From Bacteroidaceae bacterium (lineage in GTDB: Bacteria > Bacteroidota > Bacteroidia > Bacteroidales > Bacteroidaceae): DNA of 64,000 bases. The notes below the pieces were generated by a model that was given only the letters and a program-made list of their open reading frames with translations, did no database searches and had not been told where the DNA came from. The DNA is taken from positions 23,148 through 87,147 of the forward strand of contig JAGCNZ010000098.1 of assembly GCA_017645655.1 (NCBI GenBank), in the 5' to 3' direction. The position numbers were made by a program, and so were the translations under genes. Every line of letters begins with the position of its first letter. Position 1 is the first letter of the stretch. This document shows, piece by piece, positions 45,810 to 53,914 of this stretch.

Positions 45810-46931
45810 ATGATTGTCCAGCATCCAATGCTCTGGTGCGCTGTTGCTTTGATGGCGGGCATTGCCGTCGGGCTGAACTTCCCCCTGCCCTACTACTTGC
45901 TACTCGTGGTGGTGGTCATCGCCTGCACCCTTATGAGAAAGACGCGCCACATCCACGATGTGCTGACGCTCTTCGTATGGTTCCTTCTTGGTTGCAGCAG
46001 GGCTTTTGTGGTCTCTTATTACGATGAGAAGCCCCAATGGCAGCAAGTCATTGAAGAAAAGGCAAAAACTGTGCAGGCGACTTTAACAGCGAGGCTGGAG
46101 AGGTCGGGTGTGTCGCCTCGAACGCTTGCTCTGGGCGAGGCATTGGTGGTGGGCAAGAAGGATGACTTGAGCCGCGAGACGAAAGAGGCTTACCGTCAGG
46201 TGGGGGCGAGCCATTTGTTGGCGTTGAGCGGCATGCACTTGGGCATCATCTACGGCTTCCTTTACCTTATTTTCATTCGCTGGGTACGTTTCAGCAAATG
46301 GCGCTGGCATGCGTTGCCACTCGTTCTGCTCCTGCTGTGGGGCTATGCTTTGGTGGCGGGGATGCCTGTCTCGCTGGTGAGGGCAGCGCTGATGCTCAGC
46401 ATCTTTACCATCCTTTCCTTAATGCAATACGAGACAGACCCGTTGCACGTACTTGCCCTGAGCGCTATCATTATTCTGCTGATTGCCCCGACCGACTTGC
46501 TTAGCATCAGTTTTCAGCTCTCCTTTGCCGCCATGTTTTTCATCCTCGCTCTATGGAGACCCGTTTCAGAGATGGTCCCCAAGCTGCATTGGACAGTGAA
46601 GTTGTTAGCTGTTTCCTGCGTTGCGACTCTGGGGACGATGCCTTTGATTGCTTATTACTTCCACCGGATTGCTTTGCTCGGCCCGCTCCTAAGCCTGGTT
46701 CTAATACCTCTGACCACCACCATCATCTATCTGACCCTCGCGGCAATGCTGCTACCGATTGCGCCTCTGGGATGGATGCTCAATGGTTTGGTCGGCTTGC
46801 AGGACTGGATTCTCGACTTTGCGGGAAGCGTTCCTTTCGGCATTCTGACGGATGTCTGTCCGAGTGCCATGCTGGTAGCCATGATGTATGGGGCAATGTT
46901 GATTGCCATTGTCAGACTGCGAACCAGGTGA
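45810..46931 (+). CDS. comEC: Short ComEC/Rec2-family DNA-uptake channel
   Basis: A polytopic inner-membrane protein of 373 residues with the Competence domain: EALVVGKKDDLSRETKEAYRQVGASHLLALSGMHLGIIYG, then about eight helices including GYALVAGMPVSLVRAALML. Full ComEC proteins of Bacteroidetes are commonly 600-700 residues, with an OB-fold (DUF4131) between the N-terminal helices and the channel. Here only about 40 residues link those parts, so most or all of the OB-fold is absent, and no metallo-beta-lactamase domain follows. It might import single-stranded DNA poorly or have another transport role. It follows rpe after 24 bp. Confidence 0.82.
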   Translation: MIVQHPMLWCAVALMAGIAVGLNFPLPYYLLLVVVVIACTLMRKTRHIHDVLTLFVWFLLGCSRAFVVSYYDEKPQWQQVIEEKAKTVQATLTARLERSGVSPRTLALGEALVVGKKDDLSRETKEAYRQVGASHLLALSGMHLGIIYGFLYLIFIRWVRFSKWRWHALPLVLLLLWGYALVAGMPVSLVRAALMLSIFTILSLMQYETDPLHVLALSAIIILLIAPTDLLSISFQLSFAAMFFILALWRPVSEMVPKLHWTVKLLAVSCVATLGTMPLIAYYFHRIALLGPLLSLVLIPLTTTIIYLTLAAMLLPIAPLGWMLNGLVGLQDWILDFAGSVPFGILTDVCPSAMLVAMMYGAMLIAIVRLRTR

Positions 46932-46950
46932 GTCCTTTTCGGTTTTTTCC

Positions 46951-46981
46951 TTGTGTATGTCGTGAGATTTTGATATCTTTG
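46951..46981 (+). promoter_or_regulatory. Promoter of glycosidase gene
   Basis: TTG at 46951-46953 and TATCTTTG at 46974-46981 are separated by 20 bp; leader about 30 nt. Confidence 0.75.
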
Positions 46982-47015
46982 CAAGCGGAATGGACCATTA
47001 AACGTCTCTCGGAAT

Positions 47016-49016
47016 ATGAAAAGACTCTTCTTTATTATCCTCATCATGTGTGTGGCTATGCTGCAAGCCAAGGAAAACAGATGGAACGTCAACGGCAATC
47101 ATGCTGTCTGCTGGTGCACCGACAAGGGCGAGCTGCCATACAACGACCACATTGAAATGGCGGGAATGCGAGCCGCGGCGGTTTATTATTGGGGCGTGGA
47201 CAGGGAGAAACGCTTCTCGATGGACAGGCACTTGGTCTTCCCGATGCTTCGCACGATTCCCAACAACACGCATGCCAGTTGGATGCCTCGTTGCGATGTG
47301 GACTTCCTGAAAGGGATGACGGCCAACAAGCGCCTGATGAGTCAGCAGGAGGTAAAGCAGGTTATCATCGACGGCACTCTCCATGTCTCCGGCATCTTCA
47401 AGGGAGACGGCAACGACTTCGAAGTGACGCGGCAGTTCTTCCCGAGCACCGAGAATGCTGCCGTCTGCGAAGCGTACACCATCAAGAACGTCGGAGGAAA
47501 GAAGGCGACTGTGCTGGTGCCTGCGCTTCGCTGGGTTCGCACCATCAACAAACAGGATGGCACTCGAGGCAGTTACTGCCTGGTGGCTCGAACTGAGTTC
47601 ACAGAAGACCTGAAGGTGGCTTTGGAGCCGGGCGAGAGCACGAGTTTCCATTGCTCGGTTCAAGCCTTTGCCGTGGCAGATGAGCAGGAGACGGCTCTGG
47701 ACGTCGAGCGCGAACTGGCCAACAGGAAGGCATTTGTGGAGGAGGTGACGGAGGGGAGGTTGCAGTTCTCCTGCCCCGACAAGACCATCCAGACGCTCTT
47801 TGCCATGAGCAAGATACGTGCCAGCGAGAGCATTTTCATGACCCAAAACGGCTTGATGCACGCGCCTGGAGGCGAGTCCTATTATGCTGCAATGTGGTGC
47901 AACGACCAGGCCGAATACGTCAATCCCTTCTTCCCTTTCCTCGGTTACGACAAAGGCAACGAGAGCGCGATGACCACTTGGCGCTGCTATCTCAGGCTTA
48001 TCAACCCGGAATACAAGTTCGTGCCATGGAGCATCATTTGTGGCGGCGACGATGTCTTCGGGCCTTTCGACCGCGGCGATGCTGCCATGCTGGCCTATGG
48101 GGCGAGCCGCTATTGTCTGGAGCGCGGCGACCGAGAGATTGCCCGGCAGGTATGGCCGCTGATTGAATGGTGCCTGGAGTATTGCCATCGCAGGCTTAAC
48201 AAGAACGGAGTGGTGGCGAGCGAGGGCGACGAACTGGAGCATCGACTGCCAAGCGGCGACGCAAACCTGTGCACAAGCAGTCTTTACTATGATGCCCTCA
48301 TCAGCAGCGCGTACCTTTTAGACGAGTTGGGAGCAAAAGGCAAGCAAGCGACCTACAGAAAGCAGGCTGCCGAGTTGCGCCAAAACATCGACCGCTTCTT
48401 CCATTGGACAGTGGAGGGCTACGACACCTATCGCTACTATGAGGGCAACGACGTGCTTCGCTCCTGGATTTGCATCCCGCTGACGATGGGCATCTACGAC
48501 AGGGCTCAGGGCACTCTGCAAGCCATGTTCTCCCCGCAACTCTGGACAGAAAACGGCATGCTCAGTCAGAGCGGAGACAAAATCTTTTGGGACCGCTCCA
48601 CGCTCTACGGCTTCCGAGGTGCTTTTGCTGCTGGCTATGCTGACAAGGCGCTGGAGTATCTGAAGAAGTTCAGCACGTTCCGGCTGCTTGGCGAACACGT
48701 TCCCTATGTTGTGGAGGCTTGGCCCGAAGGCGGTCAGCGCCACCTCTCAGCCGAAAGCGGACTCTATTGCCGCATCATGACAGAAGGCTTGCTCGGCTTC
48801 CGTCCCACAGGTTTCCGGAGTTTTACCCTCACCCCACAAATGCCGACAGAGTGGAACGAGTACAGCCTCGGCAGCATTTATGCTTGTACGGACCAGCCCA
48901 TCAGCATCTTCGTCAAGCGCTCCGCTGGCGGCAAACTGCAGGTAAGAATCGAGAAGAACGGCAAAACTATCAAGACTTTGAAGGTGAAGCCAGGTGAAAC
49001 CATAAAGGTCGGCTAA
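47016..49016 (+). CDS. Secreted six-hairpin (alpha/alpha)6 glycosidase-like protein
   Basis: A 666-residue exported protein with signal peptide (ending MLQAK). An N-terminal beta-sandwich (about 25-250) is followed by a six-hairpin catalytic-type region (about 255-600; LFAMSKIRASESIFMT, GGESYYAAMWCNDQAEYVNPFFPF, CGGDDVFGPFDRGDAAMLAYG, EGDELEHRLPSGDANLCTSSLYYDALISSAYL) and a C-terminal beta domain. This layout is shared with rhamnosidase-, trehalase- and GH63-like families; acidic residues in the D/E-rich loops are candidate catalysts. The substrate is unknown. It has its own promoter and no SusC/SusD partner nearby, so it may act alone in the periplasm. Confidence 0.75.
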   Translation: MKRLFFIILIMCVAMLQAKENRWNVNGNHAVCWCTDKGELPYNDHIEMAGMRAAAVYYWGVDREKRFSMDRHLVFPMLRTIPNNTHASWMPRCDVDFLKGMTANKRLMSQQEVKQVIIDGTLHVSGIFKGDGNDFEVTRQFFPSTENAAVCEAYTIKNVGGKKATVLVPALRWVRTINKQDGTRGSYCLVARTEFTEDLKVALEPGESTSFHCSVQAFAVADEQETALDVERELANRKAFVEEVTEGRLQFSCPDKTIQTLFAMSKIRASESIFMTQNGLMHAPGGESYYAAMWCNDQAEYVNPFFPFLGYDKGNESAMTTWRCYLRLINPEYKFVPWSIICGGDDVFGPFDRGDAAMLAYGASRYCLERGDREIARQVWPLIEWCLEYCHRRLNKNGVVASEGDELEHRLPSGDANLCTSSLYYDALISSAYLLDELGAKGKQATYRKQAAELRQNIDRFFHWTVEGYDTYRYYEGNDVLRSWICIPLTMGIYDRAQGTLQAMFSPQLWTENGMLSQSGDKIFWDRSTLYGFRGAFAAGYADKALEYLKKFSTFRLLGEHVPYVVEAWPEGGQRHLSAESGLYCRIMTEGLLGFRPTGFRSFTLTPQMPTEWNEYSLGSIYACTDQPISIFVKRSAGGKLQVRIEKNGKTIKTLKVKPGETIKVG

Positions 49017-49020
49017 AAAC

Positions 49021-49193
49021 ACAACGTGGTTAAATTGAAAACATAACGTGCTATGTCGGGCTACTTAACGTGTTATGTCGGGTGACTTAACGTGGGTCGC
49101 GAATTTTTAGCGGCCGCCAAAAATGTTCATAGCGCCCGCCAAAAGAATTCGTAGCGCTCGCCAAAAATATTCACGGCGGCCGCTAAGAACCAA
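49021..49193. repeat. Composite 22-bp-pitch array B1 (ACGTG then GCGGCCGC)
   Basis: Eight cores with a strict pitch: AACGTG at 49023, 49045, 49067 and 49089, then after one 21-bp step GCGGCCGC-type 8-mers at 49110, 49132 (GCGCCCGC), 49154 (GCGCTCGC) and 49176. The second half has CAAAAATATTC-type spacers and ends in TAAGAACC. It fills the gap between two converging genes. A second copy with identical spacing is at 62819. Confidence 0.92.
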
Positions 49194-49198
49194 ATTTA

Positions 49199-50986
49199 CT
49201 AATCATTAGATAGGTCGGCCAACATTTGGCGATAGACGGTCAGGACTGTGCTCTTGCGGATGAAGCCGACGAAGATGCCCTCCTCATCCACGACGGGAAG
49301 CGTCCAGGCGCCTGTCTTGTCGAACACGCTGACGACCACTTCCATCGGGTCATTTACGGAGAGAAGGGCTTCGGGCTGTGTCATGAGCTGCGACACGGCG
49401 AAGTCTCTGTACAATTCTGTGCGGAAGACAAGGTGGCGGATGTCGTCCAAGTAAACGGCTCCAACGAATTGCATCTGCTTGTTGACGACAGGAAAGACGT
49501 GGTTCTTGCTGTTCGAGACCTGCGTAGCGACGTCTCCGAGGTTCATGTCTGGGTAGAGAACTTTGTCGTAATGCTGTATCACGCTGTCCATGCTCATCAA
49601 GGTCAGGATGGACTTGTCCGTGTGATGGGTCAGCAGTTCGCCTCTTTGCGCAAGCCTCATCGCATAGATGCTGTGGGGCTCAAAGTACTTGATGGTGAGG
49701 TAGGAACCAGTCGCGACAATCATCAAAGGCATGAAGAGTGCGTAACCTCCCGTCAGTTCGGCGATGAGGAAGATGCCCGTGAGGGGTGCATGCATCACGC
49801 CGCTCATCAGTCCACACATGCCCAACATGGCAAAGTTCCGCTCGGGAATGTCGATGCCAAGCACGTCGTACATGTTCCAGAGCCTGCAGAAGATGAAGCC
49901 GCAGATACAGCCCAGGAACAGACTGGGCGCGAAGATACCGCCGCAGCCTCCGCCTCCGTTGGTCGCCGTCGAGGCAAAGACCTTGAAGACGACAATGAGG
50001 AAAAGGTAGATGAGCAAGTGGTTCGAGCCATAGAAGAGCGACCTGTCCATCGCAGTATCCCAGTCGGCTTGCCCGTTGCCATTAAGCAAAAGGGTGATGA
50101 GGTCGTAGCCTTCGCCGTAGAGCGACGGGAAGAGGTAGATGAGGAGGCTCAGCATAATGGCTCCCAAGACGAACTTCTTGTAGCGACCTTGCAGTTTGCG
50201 GAAGATGCCTTCGAGGTAGTTCATCGTCCTCGTGAAGTAGAGCGCCACCAATCCACAAACGATGCCGAGAGCCAGATAGGCTGGGATGCGATTGACCGTG
50301 AAAGCGTCTTGCAGGTGGAACTCGAAGATGGGATTGGTGCCGGAAACGGCGAAGGTGAGTCCCACAGCCGTCACACTCGTCACGAGCAACGGCAAAAGAC
50401 TGGTCATGGTCAAGTCCAACATCAGCACTTCGAGCACGAAAACAAGGCCTGCTATCGGGGCTTTGAAGATGCCGGCAATGGCTCCGGCAGCTCCGCAACC
50501 GACCAGAAGCATCATGTATTTGTTGGAGAGTCGGCAAACCTGACCAAGCGAACTGCCTATCGCACTACCTGTCAAGACGATAGGTGCCTCGGCTCCCACA
50601 CTACCGCCAAAGCCGATGGTAATGGCCGAAGCAGCAACGGAAGTCCAGGTATTGTGGGGTTTGATACGGCTTTGCTTGCGTGCGATGGCAAAGAGTATCT
50701 TCGTAACGCCATGACCTATATCGTCGCGGACGATGTATTTAATGAAGAGCATCGTCAGCCAAATGCCGATGACGGGATAGACGAGGTAGAGCCAGTTGGC
50801 GCCAGTCTCGACGAACTCGTGCGTCAACAAGTCCTCAATCTGTCCGATGAGCCACTTCAGGAGCAAACCCGCGCAGGCAGTGAAGATGCCGACAAGAAAG
50901 CTGATGAGCAACACAAACCTGCCTTCGGAGAAGTGTCTGCGCCGCCAACGAATGAGCCATGCTATGGAATCCCTCGCATTTACCAT
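49199..50986 (-). CDS. ClC-family chloride channel/antiporter with CBS domains
   Basis: A 595-residue membrane protein. The ClC core (about 20-440) shows GFGGSVGAEAPIVLTGSAIGS (selectivity/gating loop with its glutamate kept), GCGAAGAIAGIFKAPIAG and GGGGCGGIFAPSLFLG; two CBS repeats follow (LMSMDSVIQHYDKVLYPDMN ... and LMTQPEALLSVNDPMEVVV). It moves chloride, possibly coupled to protons. The start codon lies in AAATGGT-type heptads, and a CCCCCTAAAGGGGG hairpin separates it from the upstream sua5 gene. Confidence 0.92.
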   Translation of the reverse strand: MVNARDSIAWLIRWRRRHFSEGRFVLLISFLVGIFTACAGLLLKWLIGQIEDLLTHEFVETGANWLYLVYPVIGIWLTMLFIKYIVRDDIGHGVTKILFAIARKQSRIKPHNTWTSVAASAITIGFGGSVGAEAPIVLTGSAIGSSLGQVCRLSNKYMMLLVGCGAAGAIAGIFKAPIAGLVFVLEVLMLDLTMTSLLPLLVTSVTAVGLTFAVSGTNPIFEFHLQDAFTVNRIPAYLALGIVCGLVALYFTRTMNYLEGIFRKLQGRYKKFVLGAIMLSLLIYLFPSLYGEGYDLITLLLNGNGQADWDTAMDRSLFYGSNHLLIYLFLIVVFKVFASTATNGGGGCGGIFAPSLFLGCICGFIFCRLWNMYDVLGIDIPERNFAMLGMCGLMSGVMHAPLTGIFLIAELTGGYALFMPLMIVATGSYLTIKYFEPHSIYAMRLAQRGELLTHHTDKSILTLMSMDSVIQHYDKVLYPDMNLGDVATQVSNSKNHVFPVVNKQMQFVGAVYLDDIRHLVFRTELYRDFAVSQLMTQPEALLSVNDPMEVVVSVFDKTGAWTLPVVDEEGIFVGFIRKSTVLTVYRQMLADLSND

Positions 50987-51029
50987 TTAATCATTTACTA
51001 TTTATTCCCCCTAAAGGGGGTTAGGGGGT

Positions 51030-51608
51030 CTATTTCCTTATTATTTGGATGCGGCCGTCAAGGCTCAGCTTGATGATTTGGCTGGGCTTCGACTTGCTTG
51101 TATCGTTCTGACGAGCCTGCATGATGTAATCGACGCCTTGCTTTATCTCGTCCGTTATCTCGTCGAAGCAAGCGGGAGAAGGCTCGCCGCTGATGTTCGC
51201 GCTGGTGCTCACGATGGCTTTTTGGAAACGATAGCAAAGCTCGTGGCTGATGTTCTCTTTCGTGACACGAAGCCCCACGCTGCCATCTTCGGCAATTAGG
51301 CTGGGCGCAAGACCTGAGGCGCCATCAAGGATGAGGGTAAGCGGCTTCTCGGCAAACTCCACCAAATCCCAAGCCACATCCGGCACACGACGCAGGTATC
51401 GCTGCATCCTGTCGGCACTGTCCACAAGGCAAATCATCGCCTTCGAGTCCTCGCGCCGCTTCAATTGGAAGATTCTCTTCACCGCCTCTTCGTTGCTCGC
51501 ATCACACCCAATGCCCCATATCGTGTCCGTCGGGTACAGGATAATCCCCCCCCGCCTTAGTGTCTGAACGGCAGTCTGTATGTCTTCTGCTATTTGTTTC
51601 TGCGTCAT
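51030..51608 (-). CDS. sua5: Threonylcarbamoyl-AMP synthase
   Basis: Makes threonylcarbamoyl-AMP from threonine, bicarbonate and ATP for the t6A37 tRNA modification. YrdC/Sua5 domain of 192 residues with YPTDTIWGIGCDA, the substrate motif KRREDSKAMICLV and STSANISGEPSP. I start at the ATG at 51608 (MTQKQIAED), since the ATG at 51632 lies inside the -7 box (51630-51637). Its 5' end and promoter are present a second time, diverged, at 53668-53914. Confidence 0.94.
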   Translation of the reverse strand: MTQKQIAEDIQTAVQTLRRGGIILYPTDTIWGIGCDASNEEAVKRIFQLKRREDSKAMICLVDSADRMQRYLRRVPDVAWDLVEFAEKPLTLILDGASGLAPSLIAEDGSVGLRVTKENISHELCYRFQKAIVSTSANISGEPSPACFDEITDEIKQGVDYIMQARQNDTSKSKPSQIIKLSLDGRIQIIRK

Positions 51609-51629
51609 GCTATTGTTTATTATTGCCTG

Positions 51630-51637
51630 CAAAGATA
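51630..51637 (-). promoter_or_regulatory. -7 box of sua5
   Basis: On the minus strand the box reads TATCTTTG, followed by CAGGC; leader about 20 nt. Confidence 0.75.
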
Positions 51638-51796
51638 CATCTTTTTAAATGAATACAGCCAGAGAAGTTAACATTTATTATTCTAATTGAAGAAAAAAGG
51701 AGGCTTTTACTAAGAATCCATAAAAAGGGAAACCGCAACACACTAAAAAACATTTTGTGACGTTATATACATAGAGCTGATAAAAACTAAAACAAT

Positions 51797-52336
51797 ATGA
51801 ACATGAAAAACATCATCATTGGACTCATTGCCTGCTTCATGCTTTTTTCTTGCAGCAGTGAACCAGAATGGGCAGACCCTGAGGCACACGAAAAGACGGA
51901 GCAGTTGAGGGAACAATACACAACGCTCATCGTTGGCACTTGGCACTATGAGAGCATTTCTGAAAGGCAGCGCGTATTCGAGCAACTGACATTCAAAGCC
52001 GACGGCACATTCAGCGGACAACGCAAGTGGCAGGGAAGGCAGCTCGTCACCATTGGCGGCGAGGAACATTACACCGATTGGGAAGACATTCCACAGACAA
52101 ACGGCACTTTCACAGGAACTTGGTCGCTGAAATGGGAGCGCAACGTCAATGGCGTAGGCGAGAATCGCCTTTACCTATATGCCAAATATGATAACGAAAA
52201 CTACGACTCTCTGCCCTATAGCACCAATGCCCTTTTCGACTCTGCTGACGCAAACACTCTGCGTTTCGCTGGTTATTGGCAGAACAGCGAGGGCTGGACG
52301 ACCTATCAGCGCGGTGAGGCAGAGCCGAGTTTCTGA
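51797..52336 (+). CDS. Small lipocalin-like lipoprotein
   Basis: A 179-residue lipoprotein (lipobox MLFSC) with a short acidic linker and a C-terminal beta-rich domain (IVGTWHYESISERQRVFEQLTF, KADGTFSGQRKW, TGTWSLKWERN), like the lipocalin-type lipoproteins frequent in Bacteroidetes. The function is unknown. The start may be 51797 or the second ATG at 51803. It is the only plus-strand gene between sua5 and the accessory module, and its downstream flank begins the prfC 3'-end copy. Confidence 0.7.
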   Translation: MNMKNIIIGLIACFMLFSCSSEPEWADPEAHEKTEQLREQYTTLIVGTWHYESISERQRVFEQLTFKADGTFSGQRKWQGRQLVTIGGEEHYTDWEDIPQTNGTFTGTWSLKWERNVNGVGENRLYLYAKYDNENYDSLPYSTNALFDSADANTLRFAGYWQNSEGWTTYQRGEAEPSF

Positions 52337-52388
52337 TGACAGGGCGCTTTGTCAATCACTACAATAAACAACGGATTGTACGAATTTT

Positions 52389-52570
52389 ACGGATTAAAGC
52401 AATGCCGATAGTCAGCAAATAGGCTAATCCGTCAAATCGGTGTAATCCGTTGTTGGTTATCTTTGTTCAGAACTCGCTTGTGAAGTGGAAGCGGATGTGC
52501 TCGAAGTCTTGCTGCGCCATTTGCAGGACGTAGCCTGAGTCGGCGAGGAATACGTCGCGGCCTTCTCGGT
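52389..52570 (-). pseudogene. Copy of the prfC 3' end
   Basis: These 182 bp match 55877-56058 at 180 of 182 positions. They hold the last 34 codons of prfC (stop at 52467-52469) plus 78 bp of its downstream flank. The match ends abruptly at 52570. The intact prfC lies 3.5 kb away in the same orientation, so the copy forms one of two long direct repeats around the accessory genes. It has no start codon or promoter. Confidence 0.9.
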
Positions 52571-52585
52571 TCCATCCTATGGCGG

Positions 52586-52843
52586 CTACAAACTGGAATT
52601 ATTAAAGGGCTTGTGGAGCGGTGTTGATACCTTTGGGCTGGATTGATATTCCATCATCAGTTCGTCGGCAAGATACTCGTCGCTACGGCAATGCATGTCG
52701 GCCACACCTTCGCTGATGAGTTTATATGTATCGGAATCATAGAAGAACGACAAAGCATCCTCCAATGCCAATCCCGACTCCTTGGCAAAGATAGCCACTA
52801 TCCTTGCATACTTCATTTGCAGTATTGTCTTGTTCGCTTCCAT
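52586..52843 (-). CDS. DUF3791-like small protein (downstream copy)
   Basis: An 85-residue protein whose first 65 residues (LQMKYARIVAIFAKESGLAL, FFYDSDTYKLISEGVADMHC, SDEYLADELMMEY) fit DUF3791. I start at the ATG at 52843 (MEANKTIL), 2 bp after the DUF3990 stop; the frame is open further upstream but would overlap that gene. The C-terminal tail (about 18 residues) ends 15 bp before the prfC-copy junction and may be junction-derived. It is third gene of a DUF3791-DUF3990-DUF3791 trio; an antitoxin or partner role is inferred from context only. Confidence 0.78.
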   Translation of the reverse strand: MEANKTILQMKYARIVAIFAKESGLALEDALSFFYDSDTYKLISEGVADMHCRSDEYLADELMMEYQSSPKVSTPLHKPFNNSSL

Positions 52844-52845
52844 TG

Positions 52846-53319
52846 CTATATCTTCTCTGCCTTGACGAAATGAAGATGACGGTCGAGCATCTGTCCGTTC
52901 AGAATGCACATCTGATGGTTCGGTTTTTCGTACTTTAGCCGACCGAGAGCCTCTTCCTTCGTGATTACACCAGCAAAATAAAGGTCAACCGTGTTGAACA
53001 CCTTGTCATTGGCTATACCGCCAGTAACAGCATCATAGGCCTGTTCCGTCGGCAAACCCTTACGACAAAGAGCCACATAGTCGAGCCATTCCTCATCATA
53101 TATTGGGAATGACTTGATAATAAAACCTGGTGCTTCTTCGTCTAACTCATACTCGTTGATGAATGCTTCCAGACCTCTTCGTGTGAAACGCTCAGCATAA
53201 CGTACCGCCTGCTCGCGGATGCCTGTCAGATAGAAGCCTCGTCCGAAGTCCAACTTGTTACGGGAGTGCAGCACGTCAGGTTTCTCGATGCGTATGGTTG
53301 ATGCGTGATACAGTCTCAT
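52846..53319 (-). CDS. DUF3990 protein, possible ADP-ribosyltransferase-fold toxin
   Basis: A 157-residue soluble protein. The N-terminus (MRLYHASTIRIEKPDV, then SRNKLDFGRGFYLT) is the DUF3990 signature. A conserved His in LYHAS, Tyr in GFYLT and a polar residue near NHQMCIL resemble the H-Y-[EQ] pattern of ADP-ribosyltransferase folds, and I recall DUF3990 being grouped with them. Activity is not shown. The start at 53319 overlaps the upstream DUF3791 stop by 4 bp (ATGA), which suggests coupled translation with its putative partner. The longer frame to 53403 would run into that gene. Confidence 0.85.
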   Translation of the reverse strand: MRLYHASTIRIEKPDVLHSRNKLDFGRGFYLTGIREQAVRYAERFTRRGLEAFINEYELDEEAPGFIIKSFPIYDEEWLDYVALCRKGLPTEQAYDAVTGGIANDKVFNTVDLYFAGVITKEEALGRLKYEKPNHQMCILNGQMLDRHLHFVKAEKI

Positions 53320-53531
53320 GCCAATGCTCCCCTTTCCTTCAATACTTCTGTCAGTTCCTCGACAAGATAATCCTTGCTGAACGTATGAAGCGTATCGTAG
53401 CACGGCAAGATATAGTCGTTCAGCACGCCAGAGGAGCGCAAAGCCCCATAGACCTGCGATGCACTCTTGCCGAGCGCATCCGACAGACTGCCTACACAGA
53501 ATGTGATAAATTCCAAGTTCTCCGTATTCAT
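53316..53531 (-). CDS. DUF3791 small protein (upstream copy)
   Basis: A 71-residue protein (MNTENLEFITFCVGSLSDAL, SASQVYGALRSSGVLNDYIL, YDTLHTFSKDYLVEELTEVL) of the DUF3791 family. Its ATG directly follows the stop codon of the DUF4357 fragment, and its stop overlaps the DUF3990 start by 4 bp. It is divergent in sequence from the second DUF3791 gene, so the two are not a recent duplication. The function is unknown; a role as partner of DUF3990 is inferred. Confidence 0.85.
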   Translation of the reverse strand: MNTENLEFITFCVGSLSDALGKSASQVYGALRSSGVLNDYILPCYDTLHTFSKDYLVEELTEVLKERGALA

Positions 53532-53667
53532 TTACTTCTTTCTATAAAACTTCAGTTCGCGATGCTCTTCGTCTTTCCATGCTGTCCAGCCATTTGAAGA
53601 TCCTCCAACGCAGAAATCTGATGCTCCACTCGGTGATTTGAAAGACATATCCTTCGTGACTATTCTC
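53532..53667 (-). pseudogene. C-terminal DUF4357 remnant
   Basis: The last 44 codons of a DUF4357-containing protein (VTKDMSFKSPSGASDFCVGG, SNGWTAWKDEEHRELKFYRKK). DUF4357 is usually found at the C-terminus of GIY-YIG-type or restriction-associated proteins. The 5' part is missing: at 53668 the sequence changes to the sua5 copy in another frame. The stop is directly before the DUF3791 ATG, suggesting that the complete gene once headed this operon. Confidence 0.7.
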
Positions 53668-53914
53668 TCGCCTTGCTGTCCTCGCGCCGCTTGAGTTGGA
53701 AGATTCTCTTCACCGCCTCCTCGTTGCTCGCGTCGCATCCAATGCCCCATATCGTGTCGGTCGGGTACAGGATAATCCCGCCCTCACGAAGCGTCTGCAC
53801 AGCCGTCCTGATGTCTTCTGCTATCTCTTTCTGTGTCATACTTCTGTCTTGTATCGCGCCACAAAGATACAACTTTTTCACCGAAAACAGCCAGATAAGT
53901 AAACATTTATTAAA
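53668..53914 (-). pseudogene. Copy of the sua5 5' end and promoter
   Basis: Encodes MTQKEIAEDIRTAVQTLREG and continues to KRREDSKA, identical to the intact Sua5 at all but three of about 57 residues, then meets a stop after the junction. The -7 box TATCTTTG (53869 to 53862) and about 45 bp of upstream flank are also kept. DNA differences from the intact gene are mostly at third codon positions, so the copy diverged while still under selection. No complete product is possible. Confidence 0.88.
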
